A DNA stretch of 64,000 nucleotides from Nilaparvata lugens. Taxonomy: Eukaryota; Arthropoda; Insecta; Hemiptera; Delphacidae. The position numbers and the translations under genes were made by a program. Below the pieces are notes generated by a model. That model was not told the DNA's origin and searched no databases. It saw only the letters and a program-made list of their open reading frames with translations. The stretch is from contig NC_052511.1 in assembly GCF_014356525.2 (NCBI RefSeq), positions 9,072,638-9,136,637 of the forward strand, written 5' to 3'. This document shows positions 1 to 11,479 of this stretch, piece after piece. How positions within the stretch are numbered: the first letter of the stretch is position 1; every line of letters begins with the position of its first letter.

Positions 1-147
1 TGAACAAACAACCAATTCACTGCGAATAACTGCATGTTAACGTACCACAAACCAGAATCAATTTTGATGTAAAGAGTATTTATTCTTCTCTGATTCTAGA
101 TGGGATTAGATTGGAAAAGAGCTCTTTATTTATGCATGTGACAAGAT
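1..147. other. AT-rich sequence with nothing recognised
   Basis: There is no open frame, repeat structure or motif here that I can support. It is the left flank of a dispersed repeat copy. Confidence 0.5.
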
Positions 148-716
148 TACAAGGGATGAGAGAGGATGGGGGAAAGTCTAGGAAGAAGTAGAACAATAAA
201 GAAAAGGAATTTGAGCAAGAATTATGATACAAAAAAAAAGAGAAACTCGATGTGTAGCAGTAGAGGTTATGAATTGTTGAAACTTTGAATGAATTTGAAT
301 TTCCTTCATGGTCTAATTGTAATCATTAACTTGAGAATTAACTGTTATCGGCCATAGATTAGATAGCAAATTGAACGTATAGTCTCAGCTTTCACTATTC
401 ATACCTCATTTTCAAAAAACTAATTACTAGTTGATGTAACTAATGTAACTAATGCTACTAGATGTGACTAATTACATCCTATCAAACTTGAAAATGTTTT
501 CAATGTAAAGCATCAATTTTTGACTCACTTTCAACTGTTCATCTCATCAACGTTTATCAACGTTTATAAATCATAACACTGTTTTTTTGTCAAATAGTCG
601 CCAGCCAGTATAACAACATAATCATCAATATTGGGCTATTTGTTATTGGAAGTTTCATAAAGATTGATCATAGACTATTCAAAATCTAATATTTTGAATA
701 AACATCTCATATATTA
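148..716 (+). repeat. Dispersed copy of the palindrome-arm repeat
   Basis: This segment aligns by eye with the right arm of the palindrome at 5110-5650: shared 'agggatgagagaggatgggg', the block around 'tgttatcgg', and the block around 'catcaatattgggctattt'. Scattered substitutions and indels (for example tcggccata against tcggtcaca) show it is an older copy than the two palindrome arms are to each other. Homology fades near 700. The family is unidentified and I see no coding capacity. Confidence 0.75.
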
Positions 717-889
717 TTTAGACAAATCAGAATAAAAAATAAAAATACTTGGACAATTTCCTGATATTCAGATTACCTCAGATTTGCTAGAGCTATCATC
801 TTCCACTTCTGCTTTCAGAAGTGCTTAGTAAACAACTATTCTCATATATAATATATATTGTTTATTTTTGTTTGTGGCGAAAAATAGCG

Positions 890-1010
890 TTCGCACCACG
901 GGCAAAAATGTTTTTCCGGCTCTCAATCTTTTCTAGTCCTCGGCCTACGGCCTCTGACTTGAAAACCGATTTCGAGCCAGAAAAATCTCATTTTCTGCTC
1001 TAGGTGCGAA
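890..1010. mobile_element. Small inverted-repeat element (MITE-like)
   Basis: The segment starts with ttcgcacc and ends with ggtgcgaa. The inner bases are also roughly inverted (cgggcaaaaatg against cattttctgctc). It is GC-richer than its flanks. A 60-residue open frame crosses it but has no recognisable domain, so I treat that frame as incidental. The target duplication is unclear. Confidence 0.45.
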
Positions 1011-1122
1011 ATATACTATTACTTTGATAATAGGGACGCACATCACACTGCAATAGGAGTATGATGTATAATCACCTTCTTGAAGTGATGTTGGTGAAGA
1101 CAAAGTTAGAATAGTGTATTCA

Positions 1123-1182
1123 CCCTTCTTCTTCTTCTTCTTCTTCTTCTTCTTCTTCTTCTTCTTCTTCTCTTCTTCTCTT

Positions 1183-1212
<30 letters not shown>
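1123..1212. repeat. (CTT)n microsatellite
   Basis: About 90 bases of CTT/TTC triplets, interrupted twice by a one-base slip (tctctt). On the opposite strand it is a pure purine GAA tract, which can form triplex DNA. Confidence 0.95.
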
Positions 1213-1213
<1 letters not shown>

Positions 1214-1342
1214 TCCTACTATTGACACATAACTATATTCAGTAGAAACTATTATTCAATGTGTTTACTAACTCTCTACTAATTTTAATACGGACAAGAT
1301 CAATTTCATCGCGATTCTTTTTCTATTGATTCTCAAGCCGTG

Positions 1343-1490
1343 TAACGCCCCGTACACACACATCGATTTTCGTTCGTTCAGTATCAGATTAAACGGGAGT
1401 TGACATACATCATCTGTTTAATCCAATAGAATTTATACGGACGGAAAATTATCGTACAAACAAAAATCGGTTTGGTTGTGCGGGGCTTAA
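1343..1490. mobile_element. MITE, 'CGATTTTTGTTCGT' family, copy 1
   Basis: The terminal inverted repeats read taacgccccgtacacacaca on the left and ...tgcggggcttaa on the right, followed inward by catcgattttcgttcgt and acaaacaaaaatcgg. The interior contains 'atctgtttaatccaatag', which also occurs at the centre of the palindrome at 4055-5952, and the whole matches the element at 44629-44953. It is nonautonomous and 148 bp long. A CA run sits in the terminal repeat, as in the larger copy. Confidence 0.7.
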
Positions 1491-2560
1491 GTGCATCAAA
1501 CGGGTATGATGCGAAGGTTATAAGTCCGCATGGTGTGAGAATATAATATTTGAATGATTAAAGGGGATAGCGAAACCATTTTTAGAATAGATCACACAGA
1601 GAAACTCCAACCATTGGCCACCCGGGAACACATTTGTGATACTTTTTGATTGTTGCAAGAGAACTCTTGAAAGCATCCCGGCTCAGAACACAAGTTGAGT
1701 GAAATGATATTTCAGAGAAGAAAGTGCTGTGTGAAAATGTTTTGAATGTAGGTTTTGGAGAGGGTGTATCAACAACAACAACAGGGTATCATCATCAGTT
1801 TGCAGGTAAACAACATGAGTGTATTTCGGTGTTGTTTATCGCTCTAGGAAGTAATCCTCGTCTGAGGAAAGAAGAGCTGCAAGATAAGATACATTTCTTG
1901 TATGAGGAGAGAGGCTGGCAGATAAAGGGAAGGATGTTGTGGTGTGTGAGGGGTTGCAGGGGGAGGGTGGAGAAGAAAAGGGAAAAAATTATGGCGGATG
2001 AGTGAAGGAAAGAAGTGTTGGGGTGGTGGGGGGAGGTGGCCGAGGGACGATGATTCATGGTGTACAAGATGGATGTGCCACCCCTCCGATAGGGGGTTGG
2101 ATTCGGGATCACAGAAACCTAGCTGTCTAGAAACCTGGAGGCTGCGGGGCGGGTTGAGTGAGCCGAGCTGCTTGAGGGCAATGCGGGGAGAAGAAACACG
2201 TTTTGATGCATCTACCCATTTCTCAGCCCTCCACGTCCTTTCATTCTGGACAATGACAAATATTGCTTTTTTATACGGAGATACCGAGACCCTGAAAGAT
2301 GTCGGCCCTGCTAGGGAGCCGGCAAAAAGAAAACTACTCTTCAACGTCCTGTCCTGGATGTCCCGTTCTCTTCAAAGTGTCAGTCATCCTTGTAAACAAC
2401 CCCAATCCACCCCTATTCAAACAATACTGACAGATCTAAACAAGAAAAGACTACAGTGTATCCCACCACAAACTGTCATCCCTCCTCGATTCAAAACCCA
2501 ACACTCTCAATTCAAATAATTCTGACAGCTTGAAATGAAACCCACTCTACTCACTTCTTC
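1491..2560. other. GC-richer single-copy island, function unknown
   Basis: From about 1700 to 2520 the base composition rises above the AT-rich surroundings, with G-rich runs near 1935-2045 and 2090-2190. Open frames of 93-173 codons overlap on both strands in several frames. None shows a recognisable domain, and mutually overlapping frames like these follow from composition. I see no repeat copy elsewhere in the window. It may be a noncoding exon, a CpG-rich promoter or a regulatory element; the sequence alone does not decide. Confidence 0.35.
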
Positions 2561-3610
2561 ATACAATTCCGTTAGCATTGATCATATTATACACAGCATG
2601 GCACTCACACACTACAAGTGCGCAATGTGGTGAACAGCCTTTGTGTGTGTATGAATAGTCATACCACCGCACGCATTTTCACGTCATTTTTCACTCTAGT
2701 TGCGGAATTAATAGTGATCGATAATTTCGGCAATGGTAGAATATTGTACTGTCCAATATTGAGGTAATACGTGAAGACGAATACTATCAACTCCTGATTG
2801 TTTTTTTTTCAATCAAAACATGAAACTTGGGAAATTTAAATTCAAATTTATTTCACACTAATAAATACATGTTCAGAAAATCAAATTAGAGTTTAGAATG
2901 ACAAATACAATAATTGAATCAAAGTTCAACAATAGATCGTAAGTGGAAAAACCACTAACATAAGATTACTCTTGTTCGTCAGTGAGAATGAACAAGATAA
3001 AACAGATATGAGATGCAGTTGATGGAGAAAGATGGAACATCAAGTTCTTGGCTGTTCTATTACAAATTCTGATTACTTTCTACTATTACTGGTGTTCTGC
3101 CCTGGGGCAGGTCTAAACATGATTCCTCCTTCTCCATTCCTCTCTGTTCTGTGCAATTCTCTAGAATTCTGAGAGCCACGCTCCACTTTCTCCTAAAGAT
3201 AACATTAATATGAAGAATCGAAAAAGGTAAAGTGTAAAGGTAAATATGACCAGAAGAACAATATAAAATGAAAAATATTAATCTATAATGTGAGAATCAT
3301 TCATTAATTATTAGAGATTGACAATGATAGAGTGAGCCGAATAACGGGGGCGATAATAGAGAACTGGAGCTGAATCAAAGAAACAATGAACTAATAAAAT
3401 GCAACAACATTTGTGGATTTTAGTGAAATTTTCAATATTTTTTTGCAATTGTGAAGGAAGAGTTTTGTTTGGATTCGTATTTGGAAATTTATCAATCTAA
3501 TAAATTCAAAATTGTAGTAGATACATTTTTTGGACTCAAAATTGTGTACGAATTATCATTTAAGTTACGTAAGTAGCATAACCTTTAGACTGTGTATTCG
3601 AAATTAAGGT
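2561..3610. other. AT-rich interval with nothing recognised
   Basis: No gene-like frame, long repeat or strong hairpin was found on either strand. Confidence 0.5.
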
Positions 3611-3692
3611 TTGAAGCAGTTTTGGGCAAATGCCTGTTGTTTTTACCTGAATTGTATTTTTGCATATGAATAAATAAATAAATAAACATTCC
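3611..3692 (+). repeat. LINE/SINE-like 3' tail ending in (AATA)n
   Basis: The segment 'ttttgggcaaatgcctg', then tattgtat-like sequence, ends in aataaataaataaataaac. A related tail lies at 31912-31973, with gcctgatattgtatgtatc followed by ataaataaataaata. A shared body joined to a simple-repeat tail is typical of 5'-truncated non-LTR retroelements. Only the tail is present, so the clade cannot be named. Confidence 0.5.
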
Positions 3693-3773
3693 TGAATGGT
3701 CCTCCTTTCTGCAGAATCAAGAAATTGCGATTGAAACTTGCGTAGGAATCATCAACTATAAACTGGACTAATC

Positions 3774-3926
3774 AGTTAGTCAAGACAAGACATAATCAGA
3801 CACAATTCTTCACATAGTTGCTTATGAAGACATGTCTAATTGCAATGACTAATCAGTGTGTGTTGCTTCATAAGCAACTATGTGAAGTATTGTGTCTAAT
3901 CATGTCTTGTCTTGTCTTGACTAACT
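3774..3926. repeat. Long hairpin with arms of about 55 bp
   Basis: The left arm begins agttagtcaagacaagac and the right arm ends gtcttgtcttgactaact. The arms pair through cttcacatagttgcttatgaag and leave a loop of about 36 bases. The arms are nearly perfect. The 63-codon frame crossing it (3818-4009) is a by-product. It is probably a palindromic MITE; no clear target duplication was seen. Confidence 0.7.
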
Positions 3927-4054
3927 GTCGTGTGCCTAGCCTCCATCGGGGCTTTACTTATTTTATTTGGCGAATGCATGAAAAGTGTTTCATCAGTGAA
4001 CAACAGTGATGTTTGCTAAACTATCAATATTATTTTAAACCTGAAGAGAACTGA

Positions 4055-5952
4055 CACGATCCATCCAAGCATTGACTGACCTTTCCGATCAGAAACATTA
4101 CGTCACGCATATTCTTACTCAATCAAGTGCACGATGCTAGAATATCAAATGGGGAATCTCTAGTCAAGTTCTTATTTTGTATTAGTTTGAAAGTAGGTTA
4201 TTGTTTTTTACAGTAGAGTCAGTAAAGCAGTAAAGTGCAAGAAGTCATATCTTATTGATCAATCTTCATGAAAATATGTAAACAAACCAAAGTCAAATTA
4301 TCATAGATTGATGAACCGTCGTTTCGTCAAGAATTGAGTTTGTCAAAAAAATGTATGAAATGTTTATTTAAAATCAGATTTTGAATAGCTAAACAATTTT
4401 TCTGAAACTTCCAATAAGAAATAGCCCAATATTGATGATTATGTTGTTATTCTGGCTGGCGACTATTTGACAAAAAAAACAGTGTTATGACTTATAAACG
4501 TTGATGAGATGAACAGTTGAAATTAAGTCAAAATTGATGATTCTCATTGAAAACATTTTCATGTTTGATAGGATGTAATTAGTTACATCTAGTAGCATTA
4601 GTTACATTAGTTACATCAACTAATAATTAGTTATTTGAAAATGAGGTATGAATAGTGAAAGCTGAGACTATACGTTCAATTTGCTATCTAATCTGTGACC
4701 GATAACAGTTAATTCTCAAGTTAATGATTACAATTAGACCATGAAGGGAATTCAAATTCATTCAAGTTTCAACAATTCATAATATCTAATGCTATACATC
4801 GATTTTCTCTTTTTTTGTATCATAATCCTTGCTCAAATCCCCTTTTCTTTATTCTTCAACTTCTTCCTAGACTTTCCCCCATCCTCTCTCATCCCTTGGA
4901 TATTTCGCCGTCGTTATGAATTCTATCAGATTAAATGGAACTTGACAAACATCATCTGTTTTAAATCATCTGTTTAATCCAATAGAATTTATAAGGACTG
5001 CAATTGCAGTCCTTATAAATTCTATTAGATTAAACAGATGATTTAAAACAGATGATGTTTGTCAAGTTCCATTTAATCTGATAGAATTCATAACGACGGC
5101 GAAATATCCAAGGGATGAGAGAGGATGGGGGAAAGTCTAGGAAGAAGTTGAAGAATAAAGAAAAGGGGATTTGAGCAAGGATTATGATACAAAAAAAGAG
5201 AAAATCGATGTATAGCATTAGATATTATGAATTGTTGAAACTTGAATGAATTTGAATTCCCTTCATGGTCTAATTGTAATCATTAACTTGAGAATTAACT
5301 GTTATCGGTCACAGATTAGATAGCAAATTGAACGTATAGTCTCAGCTTTCACTATTCATACCTCATTTTCAATAACTAATTATTAGTTGATGTAACTAAT
5401 GTAACTAATGCTACTAGATGTAACTAATTACATCCTATCAAACATGAAAATGTTTTCAATGAGAATCATCAATTTTGACTTAATTTCAACTGTTCATCTC
5501 ATCAACGTTTATAAGTCATAACACTGTTTTTTTTGTCAAATAGTCGCCAGCCAGAATAACAACATAATCATCAATATTGGGCTATTTCTTATTGGAAGTT
5601 TCAGAAAAATTGTTTAGCTATTCAAAATCTGATTTTAAATAAACATTTCATACATTTTTTTGACAAACTCAATTCTTGACGAAACGACGGTTCATCAATC
5701 TATGATAATTTGACTTTGGTTTGTTTACATATTTTCATGAAGATTGATCAATAAGATATGACTTCTTGCACTTTACTGCTTTACTGACTCTACTGTAAAA
5801 AACAATAACCTACTTTCAAACTAATACAAAATTAAGAACTTGACTAGAGATTCCCCATTTGATATTCTAGCATCGTGCACTTGATTGAGTAAGAATATGC
5901 GTGACGTAATGTTTCTGATCGGAAAGGTCAGTCAATGCTTGGATGGATCGTG
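4055..5952. repeat. Almost perfect 1.9-kb palindrome
   Basis: Two arms of about 949 bases meet with no spacer at caattg (5001-5006). The outer end is cacgatccatccaag on the left and cttggatggatcgtg on the right. By eye the arms differ only by a few one-base indels in short homopolymers, for example in the runs near 4180 and 5830. The central 200 bases contain the interior of the MITE family seen at 1343-1490 and 44629-44953. Identical 62-codon frames occur in mirror image on both arms; they are low-complexity and not coding evidence. The structure is either a very young inverted duplication or a fold-back artefact of long-read assembly. Confidence 0.9.
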
Positions 5953-6400
5953 GCATTTCTCTTAATGTTTAAATGTTTATATGTTTTTATGTTGCGCATT
6001 TACGGCGAAACGCGGTTATAGATTTTCATGAAATTTGACAGGTATGTTCCTTTTTAAATTGCGCGTCGACGTATATACAAGGTTTTTGGAAATTTTGCAT
6101 TTCAAGGATAATATAAAAGGAAAAAGGAGCCTCCTTCATACGCCAATATTACCGTAAAAATCAGACTATAGAATTATTCATCATAAATCAGCTGTCTAGT
6201 GGACTATAATACTACCCGTTCAAAAACATCGAACATCTTGATAATTGTATCTTTCCATCAACGTTGTAGACCGTTGCAGCCAGACCAGATAACAGCGCTC
6301 ACACTCACATTCCGGGACGACACGTCACGGTACGATAGAACAGAAAGCTCAATAGGATTTTTTCTAGACATTTTAAATTGATAAATTATTTATTAATGCT
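5952..6400 (+). repeat. Dispersed repeat, 'ttgcgcatttacggcgaaacgc' family
   Basis: The segment 'atgttgcgcatttacgg', 'gatttttcatgaaatttgac'-like sequence and 'ggtatgttcc' recurs at 32690-32830. A GC-richer tail (6280-6340) with ccgggacgacacgtcacgg follows. I remember this as a high-copy sequence in planthopper genomes, but I cannot assign it to a class. The 60-codon frame at 6199-6381 lies in this repeat. Confidence 0.6.
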
Positions 6401-7094
6401 TGAGAAAACATAACAACAGGTCAATGTAACTTACTGAGCGCGAGGTTCACTGTTCACAGAACTACTAGTTAAAACAGTTTCAGAATAGGAAGAGCAGACA
6501 TAGGCTTAGGTCTTTTCAAAAGAAGATAATATTTCAAAAGATATTCTCCATGAACTCTTTGGAGATAATGATAATGAAATACAGGAACTTTGAAATATGC
6601 ATTTAAATTGGAAAACAATGGGAGTTTGACAGTTATTTCAGAAACTAGCTGAATTCAGGAACGATTCTGAAGAGTCAATAGAATGGAATCTAGATTATTG
6701 AGCGCTGGAATATTTTAATAGACCGTAGCCTACTAACTATCTAATATGTTTATCCTGATTGCTGAATCATAGCTACTGAAAACTTAATGTTCGAATATTT
6801 CCGAAGTCAGTCAAAACGGAAGAAACCTCTTGATCGATCAATTGCTGTTTGGTGGAGCTTATATTAAGGAAGCATTGAGAAATTGGATAACTATTTGGGA
6901 AAGAAGAAATCATATTTTAAGAGCCTAGATGTTTTCGTGTAGATTACTCTACAAGATCCCTGACGATAAAACATTGACTCCGAAAATCATGGCTTCTCTC
7001 CTTCATGACCGAGGATATTAAGAACGACTACCCATGTTTGAAAACTATGAAAAATGTACTGTAAGAATGAAACCAATAACAATTATTATAAAAA
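6401..7094. other. AT-rich interval with nothing recognised
   Basis: No supported gene, repeat or hairpin was seen. Confidence 0.5.
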
Positions 7095-7210
7095 CACTTT
7101 TTTGGACTCAGGGGACCTTGAAACGTATAGAAATTTAGAAATTGGGGTACCTTAATTTTTTTCGGAAAGCAATACTTTCCTTACCTATGGTAATAGGGCA
7201 AGGAAAGTAA
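7095..7210. mobile_element. E1-family fragment ('gcaaggaaagta' end)
   Basis: The segment runs from ttttttggactcagggg through attggggtaccttaattt to gggcaaggaaagta. It is the terminal 115 bases of the family present at full length at 25298-26302 and as fragments at 11480-12240 and 41296-41430. It contains a small hairpin, ggaaagcaatactttcc. Confidence 0.8.
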
Positions 7211-7365
7211 AAATTAGAAACCTACTACTTCAAAATAGCAAGCTTAAGCTTGAAGAAGAAACCAGCTGAACCTTGGCAAGCTACAACAGCAACTAAATAC
7301 ATAAGTAATAATATGATAAACATGAATATTCTATGAATAAATTATTCTAGATTGAAGATTAAGAC

Positions 7366-7432
7366 ATTTTCAAAAACCACATATTTATTGATAGTTAGAA
7401 ATACCGGTTTCGGTTGTTACACCATTGTCAAT
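7366..7432 (-). repeat. Dispersed repeat with accgaaaccggt core
   Basis: Read on the minus strand, 'aatggtgtaacaaccgaaac' and cggtatttc continue into aataaatatgtggttttt. The same order of blocks occurs at 46868-46934 on the plus strand, and the last block also forms the arms of the palindrome at 63225-63370. Class unknown. Confidence 0.6.
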
Positions 7433-7639
7433 CTCTGATAAACATTTTATTTAATTACCACAATATAAACTTCTCAACTACACAAAAAGTATTCTAGATA
7501 AACTACCAACATGAAGCAGGTGTAAATTTAGTGTACAGTAGGTTATGAACACTGAATGAACAAATTTATGAATGGGACTGGAAGCCGTTGTAGAGAAAAT
7601 AGGGAACTTAAACGCTTCGTTGAAAACTTGAAAAAATCA

Positions 7640-7870
7640 TGCTAACTAGCGATAAAAAGTGTAATCGTAAATAACAGTGATGGAGAGGGGCGGTAGCGGA
7701 AGAATGTTGTGAATGAAAACAGAGAGCACGTGTGTGATTATGTTGTTGTTGTTGTGGGAGATAGAGAGAGAGTGAGTGAGGTTATGCTTGTGCGAGAGCG
7801 AGAGAGAGATAGCTAAGTTATGCATGATGTTTGGACGCACGTACTACTATAATAGCTAGTGTGTGGAGCC
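7640..7870. repeat. Purine-rich low-complexity tract
   Basis: It contains (GTT)n near 7743-7755 and GAGA-rich runs near 7758-7812. The minus-strand 64-codon frame here (Ser/Leu/His-rich) reflects this composition. Confidence 0.7.
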
Positions 7871-8420
7871 GGAGGAAGGGAGTAAGAGGCCATTATTAGG
7901 GCCATAAATAATGTTAATGAAAACCCATAGAACGTAGCGGCCATAAATTGTCAAGGTCGACTTTTATGGGTCTAGAAGTGAGTCAAGGTCCTGGAGTGCT
8001 TCGTCCCCGCAAGTGGCTCGTATATTACGTTGGCCACGTGAGCCATGGGTGGGGGGAGAGGGGGACAGACCCCTCTTTGCACAGCAGAGATACCGCTCGT
8101 AAAGTAGGACCCATCATCAACTTGTTTTCAGTCTTTCTCCTTTGCCGAGATTTTACTACTGTACAACCACTACTGCTGTCACTATTTATGCCTTCCTTGC
8201 AACAGGGCAATAAAGTCTCCCTGTCTTGCCACCCCTCCCCCTGCCACAATCCGACAAAGGCCAATAAACCCTCTAAATTTATCGACTGTTTTTTGACCTC
8301 CTCAACATCGTCTGCGGTTGGGGAGGATGTCTTAATTGTTTACAAATTGATGTGTATATATACCGCCGAGGTAGCAGCTCTGGAAAGAGATTTAACGGGT
8401 TTTTAATAGATGTAATTTCT
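7871..8420. other. GC-richer single-copy island, function unknown
   Basis: This patch contains ggccataaat twice (7899 and 7939 areas), an E-box cacgtg near 8034 and a G-run at 8050-8062. Frames of 152 codons (plus, 7948-8406) and 79 codons (minus, 8025-8264) overlap; neither has a recognisable domain. I see no second copy in the window. It is a candidate regulatory element or noncoding exon. Confidence 0.35.
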
Positions 8421-8795
8421 TGTGACAATCTTCTTGTTTTTTACTGAATCAGAGATTGATACATGGAGGGCAATAAGGTGTGAGGCACGGAAGGACTTTC
8501 AATGTTTTTCCAATAGATGTAATTCTAGTGACAATCTTATTATCACTTTTTTCTGTTATTAAATAGAACAACAAGCAGTCAAAATTCTTCAATAAATTAA
8601 TAAAGTTTTTTGGTTGCCATGGAAAAAATTGCAATGTATATTTTCAGTTCAATATTATCATCAAAATTTTTATAGTTTTTGCTTTTTAAATGTGATTTTG
8701 TGTTTGAAAATAGTTTTCTTGATTTTAAAATTTATAAAATAGGAACTCAGGAAGTGAAAGTGCAAATTTTTAATGAGAAAAATGAATAACCCAAG
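8421..8795. other. AT-rich interval with a short internal echo
   Basis: The phrase 'tagatgtaatt' followed by tgtgacaatctt recurs at about 8407 and 8514, a local duplication of about 25 bases. Nothing else was recognised. Confidence 0.45.
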
Positions 8796-9000
8796 ACATA
8801 ACCTATAAACTTGAGTGTTGATAGGAAATGACATTGGGTAATACGGCAAGGCAGAACATCCGAAAGGATCTCTCTGCCGATAAAAGCCATAAGAGTAAAT
8901 AAATAAATTAATTAATTCACTTACTGTGAAACCAAAATTTTGACAACCATGAAGAAGGCGAACCTGCCGAAAGATCTCGGTGCCACAGAAAGTGAATAAA
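8796..9000 (+). repeat. Retroelement-like 3' tails
   Basis: The first part reads aaggcagaacatccgaaagg, then tctctgccgataaaagcca, then taaataaataaatt. A second similar tail follows (gaaggcgaacctgccgaaag, gtgaataaatt). It resembles the tail of the SINE at 37727-37975 (aaaagccata then an A/T run). It is probably the 3' end of LINE-mobilised elements; no coding part is present. Confidence 0.5.
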
Positions 9001-9800
9001 TTAATTTATTGAAGAAATTTGAATGCTAGTCGTTCTATTAATTCAATAACAGAGAAAAGTCATTAAATAGCTAGCAGTTCGTGATGGATAACAGAATTGA
9101 AGAATTTTATTGTTATTATCATAGAATAAACAATCTATGGTTGTTAGTATAAATAGATTCATAATTTGTTTGTATCTACCTTAGCACGCTGTATCATAAT
9201 CCGCCTTATTCGTGTGCATTAGTTTTCCCGGTTAGACTTATGTTTATTGAATTTAACCGTGGTCAAATGACGACGTCAAAACCAATGAATGAGTCTGATT
9301 ATCTCTAATTGAGATTGAGCTATATAGTCCTAAGTTCAACTGGGCCTTTCACTAACATGGGTCTATATCAACTCAAAATAACTAAGGATTTAGTTAAGTT
9401 CAATAATTATTGTTATCAAGTTCTCAGGTATCATTAACAAGCATAAGGCATAAGGCCTCAACCTTTACGACAATTTTATTATTCTGGGTGGATTGTCAAG
9501 AACTACAAGCTTTTTCGAGCTAGATTATGAAAAATTGATATGGTTTTTGAAATAAATATGACATTTCTCAATTTGGAACGGATATTCCAATTTCTGTAAA
9601 GATGGGTGGATCACGGATGATTCTTAGTGATGTTTGTTGACAGCAAAAATAAACCTGTCAAGGATTTGAACAAATTAAGTGAAGAAACTCAAAATCAGTA
9701 TGGGTTGTCAACGTTGAAATAATTACTGTTCAGCTATATTCATATTGACAAAAGCTACTAGAATGAATAAATAACAAGTAAATAAATTCCTGTAAATTAA
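9001..9800. other. AT-rich interval with nothing recognised
   Basis: No supported gene, long repeat or hairpin was seen on either strand. Confidence 0.45.
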
Positions 9801-10560
9801 ATATGGTAGTGTTTCTTCGGCAATGTTACGCAGCAGGAAGAAATGGCAAGTGGAGAGAGAAATATGAGGAAAAAGTGAATGAGAAAGAATGCAAAAAGAG
9901 ATGGAATAGTATTGGGGGTCAAAGAGTAGAGGGGAAACCGTTTTTGGTTGGTTTTTGTGGGAAGGAGAGTAGCCGAGCTTATCCGAATATAGGAGTGCGA
10001 TGTGACCTTTCGAGGAGAGCGAGAAATGGGAGAAAAAGTGAGAAATAGGAGTGGGAAGTGAGAGAGAGAAGGTTACAGAGAGGAGGAAAAACAGATATGA
10101 GAAAACTCGGAGTAATGAATAAGGTTCAAAGCGGAGGAATACGAAAGAAGGGTAGAAAAAAATAAGATTCGCTCTCTGGTCTCGACTCTCGGAATCTTTC
10201 TAGCATGAAGTAGAGCAGCCGTTCCGAAAAAAATGGGAGGAAGAGTGTGAAAAGAAGGATAGAAATAGAGAATTTCTTTGATAAAAGGAGGATAGAAATA
10301 GAGAATTTCTATGATAGAAGGAAACGTAGCAAGGAGTGAGAACACAGGAAACAGTCGAAACCAGGAGCCCAGTTGAATAGACGATGGAATGACAAAGATG
10401 GCTGAAGAGTGGTTTGGGGGGGGTTTGAACCCCCTTGTTGGGGGGGGGCGAGGTCGGCGGCGCATAGAGTTCTCGCAACACAGGGAGAGAGAGGCATTAA
10501 TAAAAGTGTCCACAGTGTCAGCAAACTAATGTCTGTAATCAATTTCTGAAGAGAAGCTCT
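9801..10560. other. Purine-rich, GC-richer single-copy island
   Basis: The plus strand is strongly purine-biased. It has a tandem 'gagaatttct' block (about 10268 and 10299), two G-runs of 8-9 bases near 10416-10448 flanking ggtttgaaccccc, and gaggtcggcggcgc. Frames of 77-146 codons on the minus strand overlap one another and are Ser/Pro/Phe-rich, as expected from the composition. I recognise no protein. Confidence 0.4.
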
Positions 10561-10800
10561 CTCTTGCCGGTCTACCGTCTCACTCTAGCCTTTGTAGCAG
10601 CGGTCTAGGGTACAGCTTCAGGCTTCACTATCCCCCCAAGGTTTCAAGGAAACTTCTCTTGCACTTATCTCGAGTCTGTCTCACTCTCACTTGCACTTAT
10701 CTCGTATCTCTGTCTCACTTTCTCTCTGCTCTGCATGCCTGCACAGGTCCAGGTTCCCAACATTTCTGCCCAAACCAACTCCGTATCGACGTATCATGAC
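10561..10800. repeat. Pyrimidine-rich tract with 32-bp direct duplication
   Basis: The block cttgcacttatctcg followed by tctgtctcactctc occurs twice in tandem near 10664 and 10693. The tract is CT-rich (on the opposite strand GAGA-rich), which in insects is often seen near promoters, but no TATA or initiator context could be established. Confidence 0.5.
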
Positions 10801-11479
10801 GTAGGTTATACAATAGCCTTCACAATGTTTTCAATTATTGCTGGAATCGAGAAATCGAGACTTGACACAGTATCTGTGGATTGATAGATTAATCTATTGA
10901 TTTGTGGGTGAATTCTTAGTGCTTGAGGTGAACTATCACAAGTTATAGTAGTAGTGTAATAGTGTGATGATACAATGCATTTATTGATTAATCATTGTAC
11001 AGTACTATAGAAATAAAATATAACCAGTTTATCTTGATTCAGTACTTGAGGTGAAGTCCCAATTGGATCAAAATACTGGTTGAAAAGTCGTATGAAATTG
11101 ACCTGTGACCTATTTAAAATGGTTATAACATTCAATTAAGATATTAGATATGCTGAAAACAAAGTTCAGATGGTTCTGTTGATTCTTCAACGGAAATAGA
11201 GAAGTTGATTCGATTCTAATGAGAAGTTATTCTTTCATATTCCTCCTAAAAGAATTTCAAGTACGTCAAGAACTTTACAGTGTATACACCCAAGAAAAAG
11301 TCTCCCATATATGTGAGAAATGAGAAATAAATTGCAAGTCCTTACTCAATAAGCAAATATAAATCATTGAAAGTGATAGAAACTGGTGTAAGATACATTA
11401 AAATGCATCTTAAAAGTCATAACGACTGCGGTAGCCTTGTCTGGATTCGATTACAACCGTCAAGTACATCTTGAGTTTT
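10801..11479. other. AT-rich interval with nothing recognised
   Basis: No supported gene, repeat or hairpin was seen. Confidence 0.45.

Noticed and set aside
1724..2519. Overlapping frames of 93-173 codons on both strands
   Set aside because: No recognisable domain, no splice structure I can support, and mutual overlap expected from the GC-richer composition.
4789..5218. Two identical 62-codon frames facing each other
   Set aside because: They are the same low-complexity sequence on the two arms of the palindrome.
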